From Phyto melanocephala (taxonomy: Eukaryota; Arthropoda; Insecta; Diptera; Rhinophoridae), in contig OW799235.1 of assembly GCA_941918925.1 (NCBI GenBank), positions 33,097,201 to 33,161,200 on the forward strand: DNA of 64,000 bases, read 5' to 3'. The translations under genes were made by a program, and so were the position numbers. Numbering within the stretch: the first letter of the stretch is position 1; every line of letters begins with the position of its first letter. Positions 11,663 to 22,000 of this stretch are shown here, piece by piece. A model generated the notes under the pieces. It ran no database searches and was not told where the DNA came from. It saw nothing but the letters and a program-made list of their open reading frames with translations.

Positions 11663-12949
11663 ATGTTTAATCTATTAAATTGATTCAGTGTGACCGCTTA
11701 TGTATTTTTGCTGCTAAAATTTGAATTTTTTGTTTTAATTTAGCAGTAAATTTTCTATTCAGTATTTAGCATTTATTTTCAATTTATTTATTAAAATAAT
11801 AGTAACCTAGCCTATGGGCCATAATCAGTTACAAACCTCTTCTATTAAAAAATAACTCCTTAACATCATAAAAAATAGCATTTTTTAATTACTTATTTGA
11901 CATATTTTGGCAGTATTCAATATAAAATGTTGATAATATTTATAACTCACAAATTATACTGGTTAGCATGATAATTGTAATGTAAATGTTCCTCTACTCT
12001 AGTGTACTCGGAATCAACAGCGCTGCCTAATGTAATTGAAAATTTGGTGTCAGAAACTTACATTTGCTTTAATAGATCTACCAAAATATTAAAAAAAAAT
12101 TTATAGGGCGATCAATGATGACGTACAATCATTAAAATTAGTTAGAGCTTGTGATACCAAATAGTTGTCAATTGAGTCAGAAGTAAAGCGCACAGAAAGT
12201 CAGTGGCTACAGTTAAAAACTCATTTTGATATTATTTCATCAAGAAAGGTTTCAAAAAATTTGTTCAGTTAAAAAATTTTATTATATTTAAAATTTTTAA
12301 GACCATTGCTGTCAGATGTAACGAAAAAGTAAATAATATGTTGAAAGTTATGATGCTGATCTATTGTTAACAGAACTACACAAATTCTTGAAAAATCTGT
12401 TTATTTTTTTATTCTTAAAATCCACATTTAAAATACCCATATTCTGAATTTTGTAATAAAATTAAAAATGTAACCAAAATGTAAAAAAAACTTACAATTT
12501 AAAATGTTTATATGAGAATTGATACCTATGTTAATCAAATTTGTTAAAATTTTTTGTTACTGTAATAAACTTCAGCATAAAGGTGTTATAAGATTTTTTT
12601 ATTCCAATCGCGTATTTCAATTAAAATTTCAAAAAGTGTTAAAATCGCATCGATATATGTATAATAATGTCTGAAACAAAAAAAGAAATTCGAAACACTT
12701 GTCAAAATCTTAAAGTGTAGTTAATACAACAGCTTAAACAAAGATTCCAAAAAAAAAATTTTAAGTTTAAAAAATTCAAATTATTATTATGTTGAAAACA
12801 GTAGAAAAACTAACTAAAATATTAAAAAAATGCTAGATTTTTCTGTAGAAGAGTAACAATTTTAGAGCAGCAGTGGTAGAAACTACATTTCAAAGATGGG
12901 ATAAATCGAAAATCAATCAATGAATTTTGAATAAATGTATATTAATACA
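11663..12949. other. Repeat-poor AT-rich stretch
   Basis: No gene is recognised. Part of it, from about 12040, may be badly decayed upstream sequence of the hAT transposase remnant that follows, but I could not identify conserved blocks before 12950. Confidence 0.4.
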
Positions 12950-13079
12950 AAAATTTATTAAATAAAAATCATTATAAGGAGTTAGCCTTATTAGTAATGA
13001 AATTTTTTGGTCTTACAATTAAGAATGCGGAATTTGAAAGAGTTTTTAGTGGCATGAATCTTATAAAGAACAAGAACAA
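12950..13079 (+). pseudogene. hAT transposase C-terminal (dimerisation domain) remnant
   Basis: Reading from about 12978, the plus strand gives a stretch like LALLVMKFFGLTIKN followed by AEFERVFSGMNLIKNK. This matches the conserved hAT dimerisation region (a small-hydrophobic-N-A-x-x-E-R-x-F-S pattern). It is cut off at about 13080 by the hairpin end of the next repeat. No intact N-terminal part is present. Confidence 0.7.
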
Positions 13080-13520
13080 GCGCTATATTCGGCCGTGCCG
13101 AATCTGATAATACCCTTCACCGTCATGTGCATAGGTATAAATATTATAAATATCGTAGCTAACCTCAGATCTTAGATTTCATGTAATAGGGAATTTTCTA
13201 TATTATTGCCGACGCCATCTTTGAATTTTAATTTTTACATAGTTAACTGTATTCTACTAGTCAAGCCCTTTCATTTGATACCCATATTGTTGGGGCTAAA
13301 AGAATTTGTTTCGACATTTTGTTTCAGACGCCATCTTGGATTTTTCACTTTTTAAAAGTTTACTGCATTGTAGTGGCCAAGCCCTTTTATTTGATATCAA
13401 TATCGTGGGGGTTAAAGGGGACAAAGCCGTAACAACTATATTTGACTCATATATTTGCCATTTAATTTAGAACGCCATCTTGGATTTCTTTTTTCAAAGC
13501 TAACTATATATTTAGTTAGT
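13071..13520 (+). repeat. Mini-me-related repeat, second left-end family
   Basis: It begins with CGCTATATTCGGCCGTGCC, the same hairpin end as the mini-me copies. It continues differently, with CTGATAATACCCTTCACCG and three diverged repeats of a segment around GACGCCATCTT(T/G)GA. Its closest relative in the window is the left part of 50195-51078. The right end is not defined. Confidence 0.6.
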
Positions 13521-13632
13521 TTAGTTGGATTTTTTTTATTTTCTCTAAGTTGTATAGCATTTTAGCAGCATTCATCCAAAGCCTTATTTGGCTTTACTTT
13601 TTGAACGAAGCACAGCACTACATTTCTTTGTA

Positions 13633-14518
13633 TCGGGTGTCCCAACTAGAACGCAATTTTTAAATTTGGCGCCATTCGAAGTGTCATTGTTTGACATTTG
13701 AACAATTGTCATTGTTTTCTAGTAGAAAGTACGAGGTTAGTAAAAATGGAGCGCTACACGAATGAACAACGCATTCTCATTGTGAAATTGTTTTACCAAA
13801 ATGGTGAAAGTTTTGCGGCTCAATAATGCTCCAAAAGAGTCAACTGTAAAGAGATTAATGGATAAATTTGCCGAAACTGGGTCTGTTAGTGATGTAAAGA
13901 CAACAACGCGCCTTCGACCAGGACGATCGACCGAAAATGTCGCAGCTGTACGTGATGTTGTCGCTCAAACTCCATCCACCTCAATTCGACACCGAGCACA
14001 GCAAATTGGTGTCTCCAAATCCACTATGCAGCGAATTTTGACGAAAGATTTGCATATTCATGCATACAAACTTCAATTGACTCAGGAACTGAAGACAGCT
14101 TACCATGGACAGCGAAGGGAGTTCGTTAATTGGGTATTGGAGAGACAACATGAAAATGCTGAGACCAGAATTGGCCGCCTAGATCGTGTGATTAAACACC
14201 TTTAGATTTTTTTCTTTGGGGTTTTTTGAAGTCGATGGTTTACGCGAATAACTCGACGACGACTCAAGCCTTAAAAGAGGAAATTGGACGCTGCATTAAT
14301 GAAATACCGCAGCATTTATGCAAAAAGGTCATTGAAAATTTCATTAAAAGATCGCGTGTGTGCCAGCAAAGCCGCGGCGGCCATCTGCACGATATATTGT
14401 TCCATACATAACCTTATTCTGTCTACTTTACGATATAAAAAAGTTTCACGACTTTTTTTTTTTAAATATCTGTGTTTTATTTAAAATTTAAAAATTGCGT
14501 TCTAGTTGGGACACCCAT
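13633..14518 (+). mobile_element. Internally deleted mariner-type element, copy 1
   Basis: Terminal inverted repeats GGGTGTCCCAACTAGAACGC (from 13635) and the inverse (ending about 14516) are flanked by TA. The 886-bp element keeps the transposase N-terminus and C-terminus but lacks the catalytic middle. Compare the complementary derivative at 23672-24597. Confidence 0.9.
13746..14411 (+). pseudogene. Truncated mariner-family transposase
   Basis: The ATG at 13746 opens MERYTNEQRILIVKLF, then a stop follows after about 23 codons because roughly 30 bp are missing. The frame resumes at 13801 through the paired-like DNA-binding region (VSKSTMQRILTKDLHIH) to about 14160. A large deletion then joins it, out of frame, to the C-terminal part, read from 14226 as MVYANNSTTTQALKEEIG and ending DILFHT. 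The aspartates of the catalytic core are absent. The family is placed in Tc1/mariner from the paired-type N-terminus and the TA target. Confidence 0.85.
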
Positions 14519-15034
14519 TATAATAGAAAAATATTGTGTTCCTAGATTTACATGTTTGGCCACTACAGTAAGATAAATAGAAGTTTGATACAAAGAAAAT
14601 CTATTAACATGTTTTTTTTATATTAAATAAATACATTTTCATAACTATCCGTATTTTAGGGTAGCAACATAAGGCAACTTTAAGCTTTTAATTTATAAAC
14701 AAAAAATTTTTGTGTATAAGTAGAACATAAAAATAATTGTCAGCAAGTCAAAGGTGATTGATATTATATGTAACTGAAAATATTTTATCGATACACTATA
14801 GTATGGTATATACGCATACTTATATATACATACATACATATTTGGATATTTACTTTTTTGCCATATTTTAAATTGTTTAATAACTATGTAAGTGCTGAAA
14901 ACAGCAGTTTGTTTTCAAACTTTGATCAGTGAGAACGCTCGGAAAGAATAATTTGTTCATGTGTTATTTTTTTTTAAATATATCTACCTACACACTTTGT
15001 TGAATAATTAAACTTATAAATTAACTTTTTAAAA
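14519..15034. other. Upstream region of the plus-strand four-TM gene
   Basis: Contains no repeat recognised elsewhere. It is the likely promoter and 5' UTR of the gene starting at 15035. The start codon context AAAAATGAAA fits fly preference. I cannot place a transcription start. Confidence 0.4.
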
Positions 15035-18000
15035 ATGAAACTGGACAATCTATCGAAACATGGCATTTTAACGGGAAGTTTAATAATAATTTTTCTAATA
15101 GTGATGACAATATTGGCGGCAAATAAAATATATGAAATTAATTATTTAACTGACATGTTTAGGGGCAAGTACACAGATACATATATTTATTAATACATGA
15201 GAATATTGAAAAAGAAATTAAGATATGCTTATGTAATTTGATCAATTCAAATATATTATCAATTGAGATATTTAATTTTTGTATTGTTTTAGATTTTAAT
15301 GAATATGAACAAAATCCTCCACCATCGATGGATGTGCCAATTGCTGTTATAGTTATATCATTAGCTATGATCTTTATGACCGGTTTAATGATTTTTGGAA
15401 TCATAAAGGTAATCCTTCATTTACACAAGTGGTTTCTTAAAATATTCGTTTACATTTTTAGCGTATTCCAATGTTTTAAAATAATCACACAAAAAAATAT
15501 GATTTCATAACTAGGTGTGATATATCAAATTTAAATCGTTGATTTTGTTAAAATTTTGATAACAGATACATATGTATTTTTAACGGATATCAGAGGCGGT
15601 GGCTTACAAATATTATAGATGGCTCGGCTTAGCAGATTCTTTGCCAAGTATCTGAATAGTTATGACCATACCATACTAAATCAAGAAAAAATTTTTTCAA
15701 CTATTGTGACATCCTAGTTATTAGGATTGCGACTGTTCGACGACATTTTATTTTGGGCAAACAAGTCGGTAATTATCGTAACGTTTTTGAAAAAGTACGA
15801 TTTTCTTTAATACTGGCTTATTCAGCAGTCATATTTTTATCTCGGTACGCACTCTTCCCATACGGATTGGTGGATTAATTAATGTCCAATAAAGTGAATC
15901 TGATGCGATATTTGGTTACAACAGCTTGAATAGCCTGTTATGAAGACGTCATTTACGAAACTCATATCTCCTACAGCACGAATTATCAGGGACCGTAACA
16001 GTTACGACTTTAAAAAAAAAAATCAAAATATAATAGTTATTTTTTGACATTTATTCTTTCGGTCAGAAATAAAAGTTAAAATCTGACTTTTATTTTTTCG
16101 GTCAAAAATAACAACACTGATGACAATATTATTTTACCGTTATTTATACTTTACTAATTTAAGAAGTATCAACTACAGTAGAATTGTTATATCATTATTA
16201 TCAACTCTTCTTTGCCTTTGCTTTGCATATCAATAGGAACAAAAGTCAAATTTTAAATTTTATTTTTGACTTAAAAAATAAAAGTCAAATTTTAACTTTA
16301 ATTTTTGACTTAAAAAATAAAAGTCAAATTTTAACTTTAATTTTTGACTTAAAAAATAAAAGTCAAATTTTAACTTTTATTTTTGACCGAAAAAATAAAA
16401 GTCAAATTTTAACTTTTATTTTTGACTTTTATTTGTGACTTTTTGATAAAAGTAAAGAAAAATAAAGTCTTTTTAGTTTATTATTCCTTAGCATAACAGC
16501 ATCAATATGCTGTATTCAAATATCTGATAGACAAATTATATCCACCTGACTTTTTGATTTTAAATTTTAAAAATAACTGTTATTTTCGGTCCTTGCGAAT
16601 TATTATAGTCCTTTACTTTCAAGGATTGTTCGTTTGTTTTTAGAATACGAACCATCGTTTTGAGTAAGGCATATTCATACAGGTATATGCAACAAATCAA
16701 CTTTTTAGGGGATATTTTCTGTCATAGCCAATTCGTATAACAGGGATGGAAAACTTATTGTGATTAGTTTAATTTAAAAAAAGTTTACTAAAAAAAGGAA
16801 TTTTATTTGTGAAACACATTACAAATGGTGCAAAAACAACAATTATACATAAATTTGATACATTTATCATCGGGAGAGTACATTTAAGTTAACTTCTAAT
16901 ACTGAAACCAAAATCTAATTTTCCATCTCTGCTTTAAGGAATGAAATCAGGGCGAATTGAACAAATTTTGATAAAATACCTCCCCATCAGCTGGGCTGAT
17001 AATTTCACCTGTATGGATTCACCTTGGCTTTGAGTGAAAATTTTACACGTGTTTTGTTATTGTAAGAAAAAAAATTATACGCAAACCGTCCGCTCACATC
17101 GGTAGCTTCAAATTGCCAAATCTGATAATATCCTTCACCAAATAATTTAAGTAAAAATTTAAGAAACATACCAAAATATTTAAAAAAAACCCATTTAACG
17201 AGATTATCTACCGATAGATGGCCCACTCTTTATATTAAAAATTATACGCAAACCGTCCGCTCACATCGGTAGCTTCGAATTGCCAAATCTGATAATATCC
17301 TTCACCAAATAATTTAAGTAAAAATTTAAGAAACATATCAAAATATTTAAAAAAAAACCCATTTAACGAGATTATCTACCGATAGATGGCCCACTCTTTA
17401 TATTAAAAATAACATTTAAAGAAATTTTCTATATCACAAGTAATTATTACAACAACACTACAAGGATTGGATTGAAAATTTTTATATTAAAGATGTCGCC
17501 TGAAATAAAATGGCGAATATATATATATAAATTTATTCTTAATCCCCCAATTTAAGTATAAGGCTTGATACCTACATATATGTATTTATTATAGGTATAT
17601 AAGATTCGGCATGGCCGAATACAGTTCAATGATTTATTTAACATGCATATATTTACTATACCTAAAACAAATATCGGTCATCTGCTGTAATATTGGCACA
17701 ATCTAAAATTTATTTTCGAAATGAGGTGAAGTGCATTTTCATGAAGTGATAAATATTTTGTTTGTTACAATTATGAAAAATATTTAATGTAAATTAGGTC
17801 CCCATAATTATAAATACTTACTCTGGTAAATTCAAGTCAACCTCCATATAAATATGTTTTATGGAGTTTGACTTTCAAATTACTAAAAACAATAAAGAAC
17901 TGGAAATAAACTTGCTTACACCTTTCCAATAAATTCTTTTTAGATTATGCTATTATTGCAGTCTGTAAGCGATATGTATTTTTTATTAACAATTTTATTT

Positions 18001-19512
18001 TATTTTTTTAGGAACGCCTTGTTTTTATAGCACCCTGGTTAATACTTTTCAGTTTTGGCGTGATTAGCGAAATAGCATTCTTCGTACATCAATTATTTAG
18101 TTATTTTTCACTTGAACTTTTTCTATACATTTTATGCATTCTAGGTAAGTAATAAAAGAGTATTTATAGATTAAAAAATATAGAATTTACAAATTCCTTA
18201 AAATGATACTATTCCTAACAAATATTCACGTATTTCTTGACATTCGTTTCCGTGAATACTCAAAAATTCTTATTCGTTGCGTTACTATTGCCCAACAAAT
18301 ACTAACAACAAGGGTAACAGCTCATCAATTAAAGTCGTAATTAGATCTTTTTTTACGGTCTCTTGTGTTAATAGATATCCCTAAAGTATGCTACAAAGTG
18401 TACATTATTTATAACTTCCATGTTACCACAGTTGTAAAATAAAATCTAAATTGGACTAAAGTAAACGACACATATGTAAATGGGAATTCAAAAGTAAAAG
18501 AAACTAAAATCAAATCAAACTAATTCTGTTAATACTTATTTACACATCGATGGCTTAATATAAAAAGGCGTAACTCAATTATGTACTACTTTAAAGGAGA
18601 AAGAAAAAACTGAATAAAATTTAAAAGAATGTATTAAGTTAGAGCTTCTTTATTTGACTATAAATCCATTATTTTCAACCATTGCTCACTTAATTTTTTA
18701 GGGGTGATGTGAATGTATATGGACTACCAGAAAACATTAAAAACTCGTTTTTGTTAAAAATCGAGATACGCTCTTTATATATTAAGCCATCACATGTTGG
18801 TATATCTTTGACGTTAAGCAAAAAGTGTTTATGTCAAAAAATTATAGTTTAAGCTTTGATTAGTTTGATTAGCCTAGCATGTCTGCTTGTAATGGTAATC
18901 AATTGCCCTTTAAGGCCATGACTGACTATCCTACAAAGTCGTGCGATTATGTCAAATAAAAATCTGATAGTTTTCTGTCCTACATGAAAAAATCGCAATA
19001 AAATGTGTTATTGGATGCCACACTGTCGTACTTGCTTAGAAAAAGCAACTCTGATCGCACGGAAACTATTATTTTATGAAAATTTCCAAAAGATTATCAA
19101 ATCGGACACACTTGTCAAAAAATCTGTCACACATGTGCACTTTGTGTCCACACTATCACACTTTCTGAACACACATACAATTTTTGACATATCGAACGAC
19201 TAAATCTGATAGTCAGTCATGGCCTTTAGGCGTTAATGCAGAAAAATCCATATTTTGTTAAGTATTAAACAAAACTGCTGTTTTTGACTTAAAACCTTTT
19301 TTCCAACTTCAATACATAACTACATAAAAAATATGTATATTTTATGTTAATTTATTCTTATTACAGGTCTTCAAATTTTAATATTTTCCCCAATTATCCT
19401 GATATTCCAAGGCATACGTTGCAAGAGCAGAGAACAGTATTATTTTGGGTCGAACATACAACAAGAAGCAACAATGAATGAAGAAGCAGTATCGCCAAAA
19501 TATAATGACTAA
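15035..19512 (+). CDS. Four-transmembrane protein of unknown function (4 exons, 174 aa)
   Basis: Exons are 15035-15164, 15293-15408, 18012-18144 and 19367-19512, totalling 525 nt with a TAA stop. Intron 1 uses a GC donor (G|GCAAGT) with a normal AG; the nearby GT alternative gives an immediate stop in exon 2. Introns 2 and 3 are GT-AG. The protein has four hydrophobic segments at about residues 11-29, 59-81, 86-107 and 117-141, a short extracellular or luminal loop with PPPSMDVP, and a polar C-tail rich in Gln and Glu ending KYND. The layout resembles small insect tetraspan proteins such as the DUF4728 type, but I do not recognise the family with certainty. Transposons occupy introns 2 and 3. 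An ATTAAA at 19596-19601 is a likely polyadenylation signal. It is convergent with the gene at 22001-25472. Confidence 0.83.
15987..16595. mobile_element. hAT-type non-autonomous element in intron 2
   Basis: The ends CAGGGACCGTAAC and, inverted, CAAGGACCGAAAA are flanked by the exact 8-bp duplication CGAATTAT (15979-15986 and 16596-16603). The 609-bp element has no transposase. Its interior is dominated by AAGTCAAA/TTTGACTT motifs and the tandem array at 16240-16440. Confidence 0.88.
16240..16440 (+). repeat. 39-bp tandem repeat made of inverted halves
   Basis: About five units of 39 bp, each holding AAAAGTCAAATTTTAACTTT followed by its approximate inverse around TTTTTGACTT. Each unit can fold into a hairpin. 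The array creates an accidental repetitive open frame at 16184-16438, which is not a gene. Confidence 0.85.
16666..17027 (+). mobile_element. hAT-like MITE (copy 2), intron 2
   Basis: It is related to 10422-10802 in inverted orientation. The ends are AAGGCATATTCATACAGGTA and the inverse of CCAAGGTGAATCCATACAGG. The octamers TTTTGAGT (16658-16665) and CTTTGAGT (17028-17035) are a nearly exact target duplication. CAGGGATGGAAAAC at 16744 and its near-inverse at about 16918 suggest an older element within it. Confidence 0.7.
17073..17407 (+). repeat. 167-bp tandem duplication
   Basis: Two almost identical units, 17073-17239 and 17240-17407, each contain GCAAACCGTCCGCTCACATC and CGATAGATGGCCCACTC. 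They differ at only a few bases, so the duplication is recent. Each unit includes an AATCTGATAATATCCTTCACC segment shared with the 13.1-kb repeat. Confidence 0.85.
17490..17640 (-). repeat. Reversed repeat end with ATTCGGC...GCCGAAT-type hairpin
   Basis: AAGATTCGGCATGGCCGAAT at 17601-17620 is the inverse of the mini-me-type left end. The sequence before it resembles the 13.1-kb family reversed. The copy is truncated. Confidence 0.55.
18913..19224. mobile_element. TTAA-type MITE, copy 1, in intron 3
   Basis: GGCCATGACTGACTATC at the left is inverted at the right (GATAGTCAGTCATGGCC). The left flank is TTAA and the right flank TTTA. A second, about 313-bp copy at 26100-26412 has TTAA on both sides. 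No transposase is present. The TTAA target suggests a piggyBac-type source. Confidence 0.75.
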
Positions 19513-19722
19513 AATATGTAGATAGAAAAAAAACAGAAAAATTTTATGTAATTTGTTTTAAGAGTTGCCATATATACATATAAAGGTATTTTATTATTAA
19601 AGTTAATAGAGGCGCTAAGACAATTTAAAGTATTTTTTGTTAAGAAAACAAGAATTTTATTTTCGTAATATCCTGAAAACTAATATCATTTTGAAATATA
19701 ATTGCAATATGTCAATATAAAA

Positions 19723-20482
19723 CAAGTAACAGTGCTATATTCGGCCGTGCCGAATCTTATATACCCTTCACAACGTGTAGTCATGCAATAACAATTGTTT
19801 GTATCACCATTCATCCCATATAAAATACGTGCATACGTACACGTTAGAATAAATGTGGCATCGAATCCCAGCTGAGCCAAAAAAATTTTATTTTATTTTA
19901 TTTAATATATTATTTATATTTTATTATTTTTTTATATTTTTTTTAAATTTTTTTAAAAAATTTTTTTAGAAAAATTTTTAAAAAATTTTTTTAAATTTTT
20001 TTTTAAATTTTTTTAAAATTTTTTTTTTGTAGTTTTTTTTTATTATTTTTTTCTTATTTTTAATATTTTTTTTTTTTGTAATTTTTTTTGTTTGGTATGT
20101 TTTCTACATGTATGTATGTATGTATGTTGTTGTTGTAATTGTGAAAAAAAACGAGGTGGTCGTGGTTTTTTGCTCATATCTCAGAAAGTTATGGGGCGAT
20201 TGTGCTGAATTTCAATAGCGATTCATTCCTGGATATTTCCAAGAGATTGATACCATATACAGATCTGAGGAACATATAGTTGCTTCTAAAAGTTGATTTC
20301 AACCAACACACGGACAGACGGGCAGACGGACAGACGGACAGACGGTCAGGGCTTAATCGACTCCTCTATTCATAAGCTTTCAGAAAATATATACTTTATG
20401 GGGTCGGAAATGAAAATTGTAGAAATTACAAACGGAATGACAAAGCTATATATACCCTTGTGCACCACAGGTGAAGGGTATA
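19723..20482 (+). mobile_element. Mini-me-like element, subfamily 1, copy a
   Basis: It begins CAAGTAACAGTGCTATATTC with the hairpin ATTCGGC-CGT-GCCGAAT. It then has a T/A-rich tract, TCAGCTGGGATTCGATGCCAC in reversed sense, (ATGT)n, a (GACG/GACA)n tract, the core CATAAAGTATATATTTTCTG in reversed sense, and ends CACAGGTGAAGGGTATA, which pairs with TATATACCCTTGTGC. There is no coding capacity. The combination of a core, TA-rich DNA and a GTCY tract matches published mini-me elements of flies (knowledge from memory). Confidence 0.8.
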
Positions 20483-22000
20483 AAAATGTTAGTTCCTTTT
20501 AAATAGTTTTTTTAATAAATATATTTAATTATTAATAAAAACAGATTTTTTTTAGTGTTTTTTATTTTAAGACTGCCTATTTACCCCTATACTTATTATC
20601 ATTTTTTAAATTATAAACAGGTTTAAAAAACAACTTTTGTATGAAAAATCAATTTTTTTAAACTCATTTTAAATTTAAAAATTGATTATGAATCTTGGGT
20701 TTAGATTTTGGAACTTTTTTTATATTTTTAAAACAATTAGAGTTTTGATTGAAAGAGATAAAGGGTGTTATTCCGTTCCGGATAGCATTTTCGCGGTATA
20801 TATTTTTTTCTAAGAAAGTAGTATTATTATTTTCAAAAATGTTAACATTTATTTTCAAAAATATTAACATTTGTTTTAAATAACTGTTTTTTTGTCAACA
20901 GCTGGCACAAACATTTTATAATAATAATAAAATCCATAAGACCAGGGAAGACGATTTGGTGCCTCCTCCTTCATATGTATAAAAAAACAATTTAATATTA
21001 TTTCTGGAAAACTTAAATTTCTATTTGGTTTAAGCTTAGTACAATAAATTTCCTAAATAGAACTAACAAGGATCAGTGAAGGAGGAGTGATATTCTCATA
21101 TGAATAAAATACTATTTATGACAATTATTGGATACCTAACAAATGATGGCAGATAATATTAAAATCTTTAAAAGCAAAGCGGACCGGTTTGTGGAAATAA
21201 AAGAAATACTTTAATTACTTATTCAAATTAAGCACATTTTATGTTGGGTATAAAAAAACGCAAAAATTTACGGATATATTTTATTAAATTAAAAATTATA
21301 AAAATTACTTTGTTTCTTAAATATTAGTTTTGTTGTAAAGTGTATGTATATAATATAATATAATAAAATAACTTTTGTACATTTTTATTTATTGTAATAT
21401 TTTCTCAATTAAACATTAAAAAACTATACCACAAATTGCGGTGACATTTAAAATAACATTTAATATTTATATATTTTTGTTCTTTTTTATTTTTACCAAA
21501 AAACTTAATATTAAAACTAGTGCTGTGTTTTTATGCAAACTAAAATTAAAGGTTTTTGTTATTATTTGTGGTAAACGTTTTAAAATTATAATTTTATATT
21601 TGATAAAAAAAAACCTTTAAAAATATTTAGTAAGTGAACACGTTTTATTTATTAATAAAGTGTATATATTAAAAAAAAAAATTATTGCAGCATGCTACTT
21701 TGTTTTCTTTCACTGTAAATATTACAATAAAATGTTAAGTAAAAAGCGTACTATGTATATGCACTTATGTATATTAACATCTATCAAAGACAGCAACCTG
21801 CTTAAAATAACATACTACGAACTAAACAATTAGCTTAGACACAGACAACCACAATAACATGATTGTCAAATGCTAATACAGTGTTAAATAAAATGTTATG
21901 GAATAAATATTGAAGGGTTTTGTGTCAAAATTTTGTTTTTGTAAATGGTGTTGCCACATTATAACACAATTTTTAAACGCTTTTTAAGATAAAGTTTTGC
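20483..22000. other. Gene-free stretch between convergent genes
   Basis: AT-rich sequence with no repeat recognised elsewhere in the window. It should contain the 3' UTR and poly(A) site of the minus-strand gene ending at 22001. A minus-strand AATAAA lies near 21642, which is rather distant. Confidence 0.4.

Noticed and set aside
16184..16438. Repetitive 84-aa open frame with a 13-residue period
   Set aside because: It is the translation of the 39-bp tandem array in a hAT MITE, not a protein gene.
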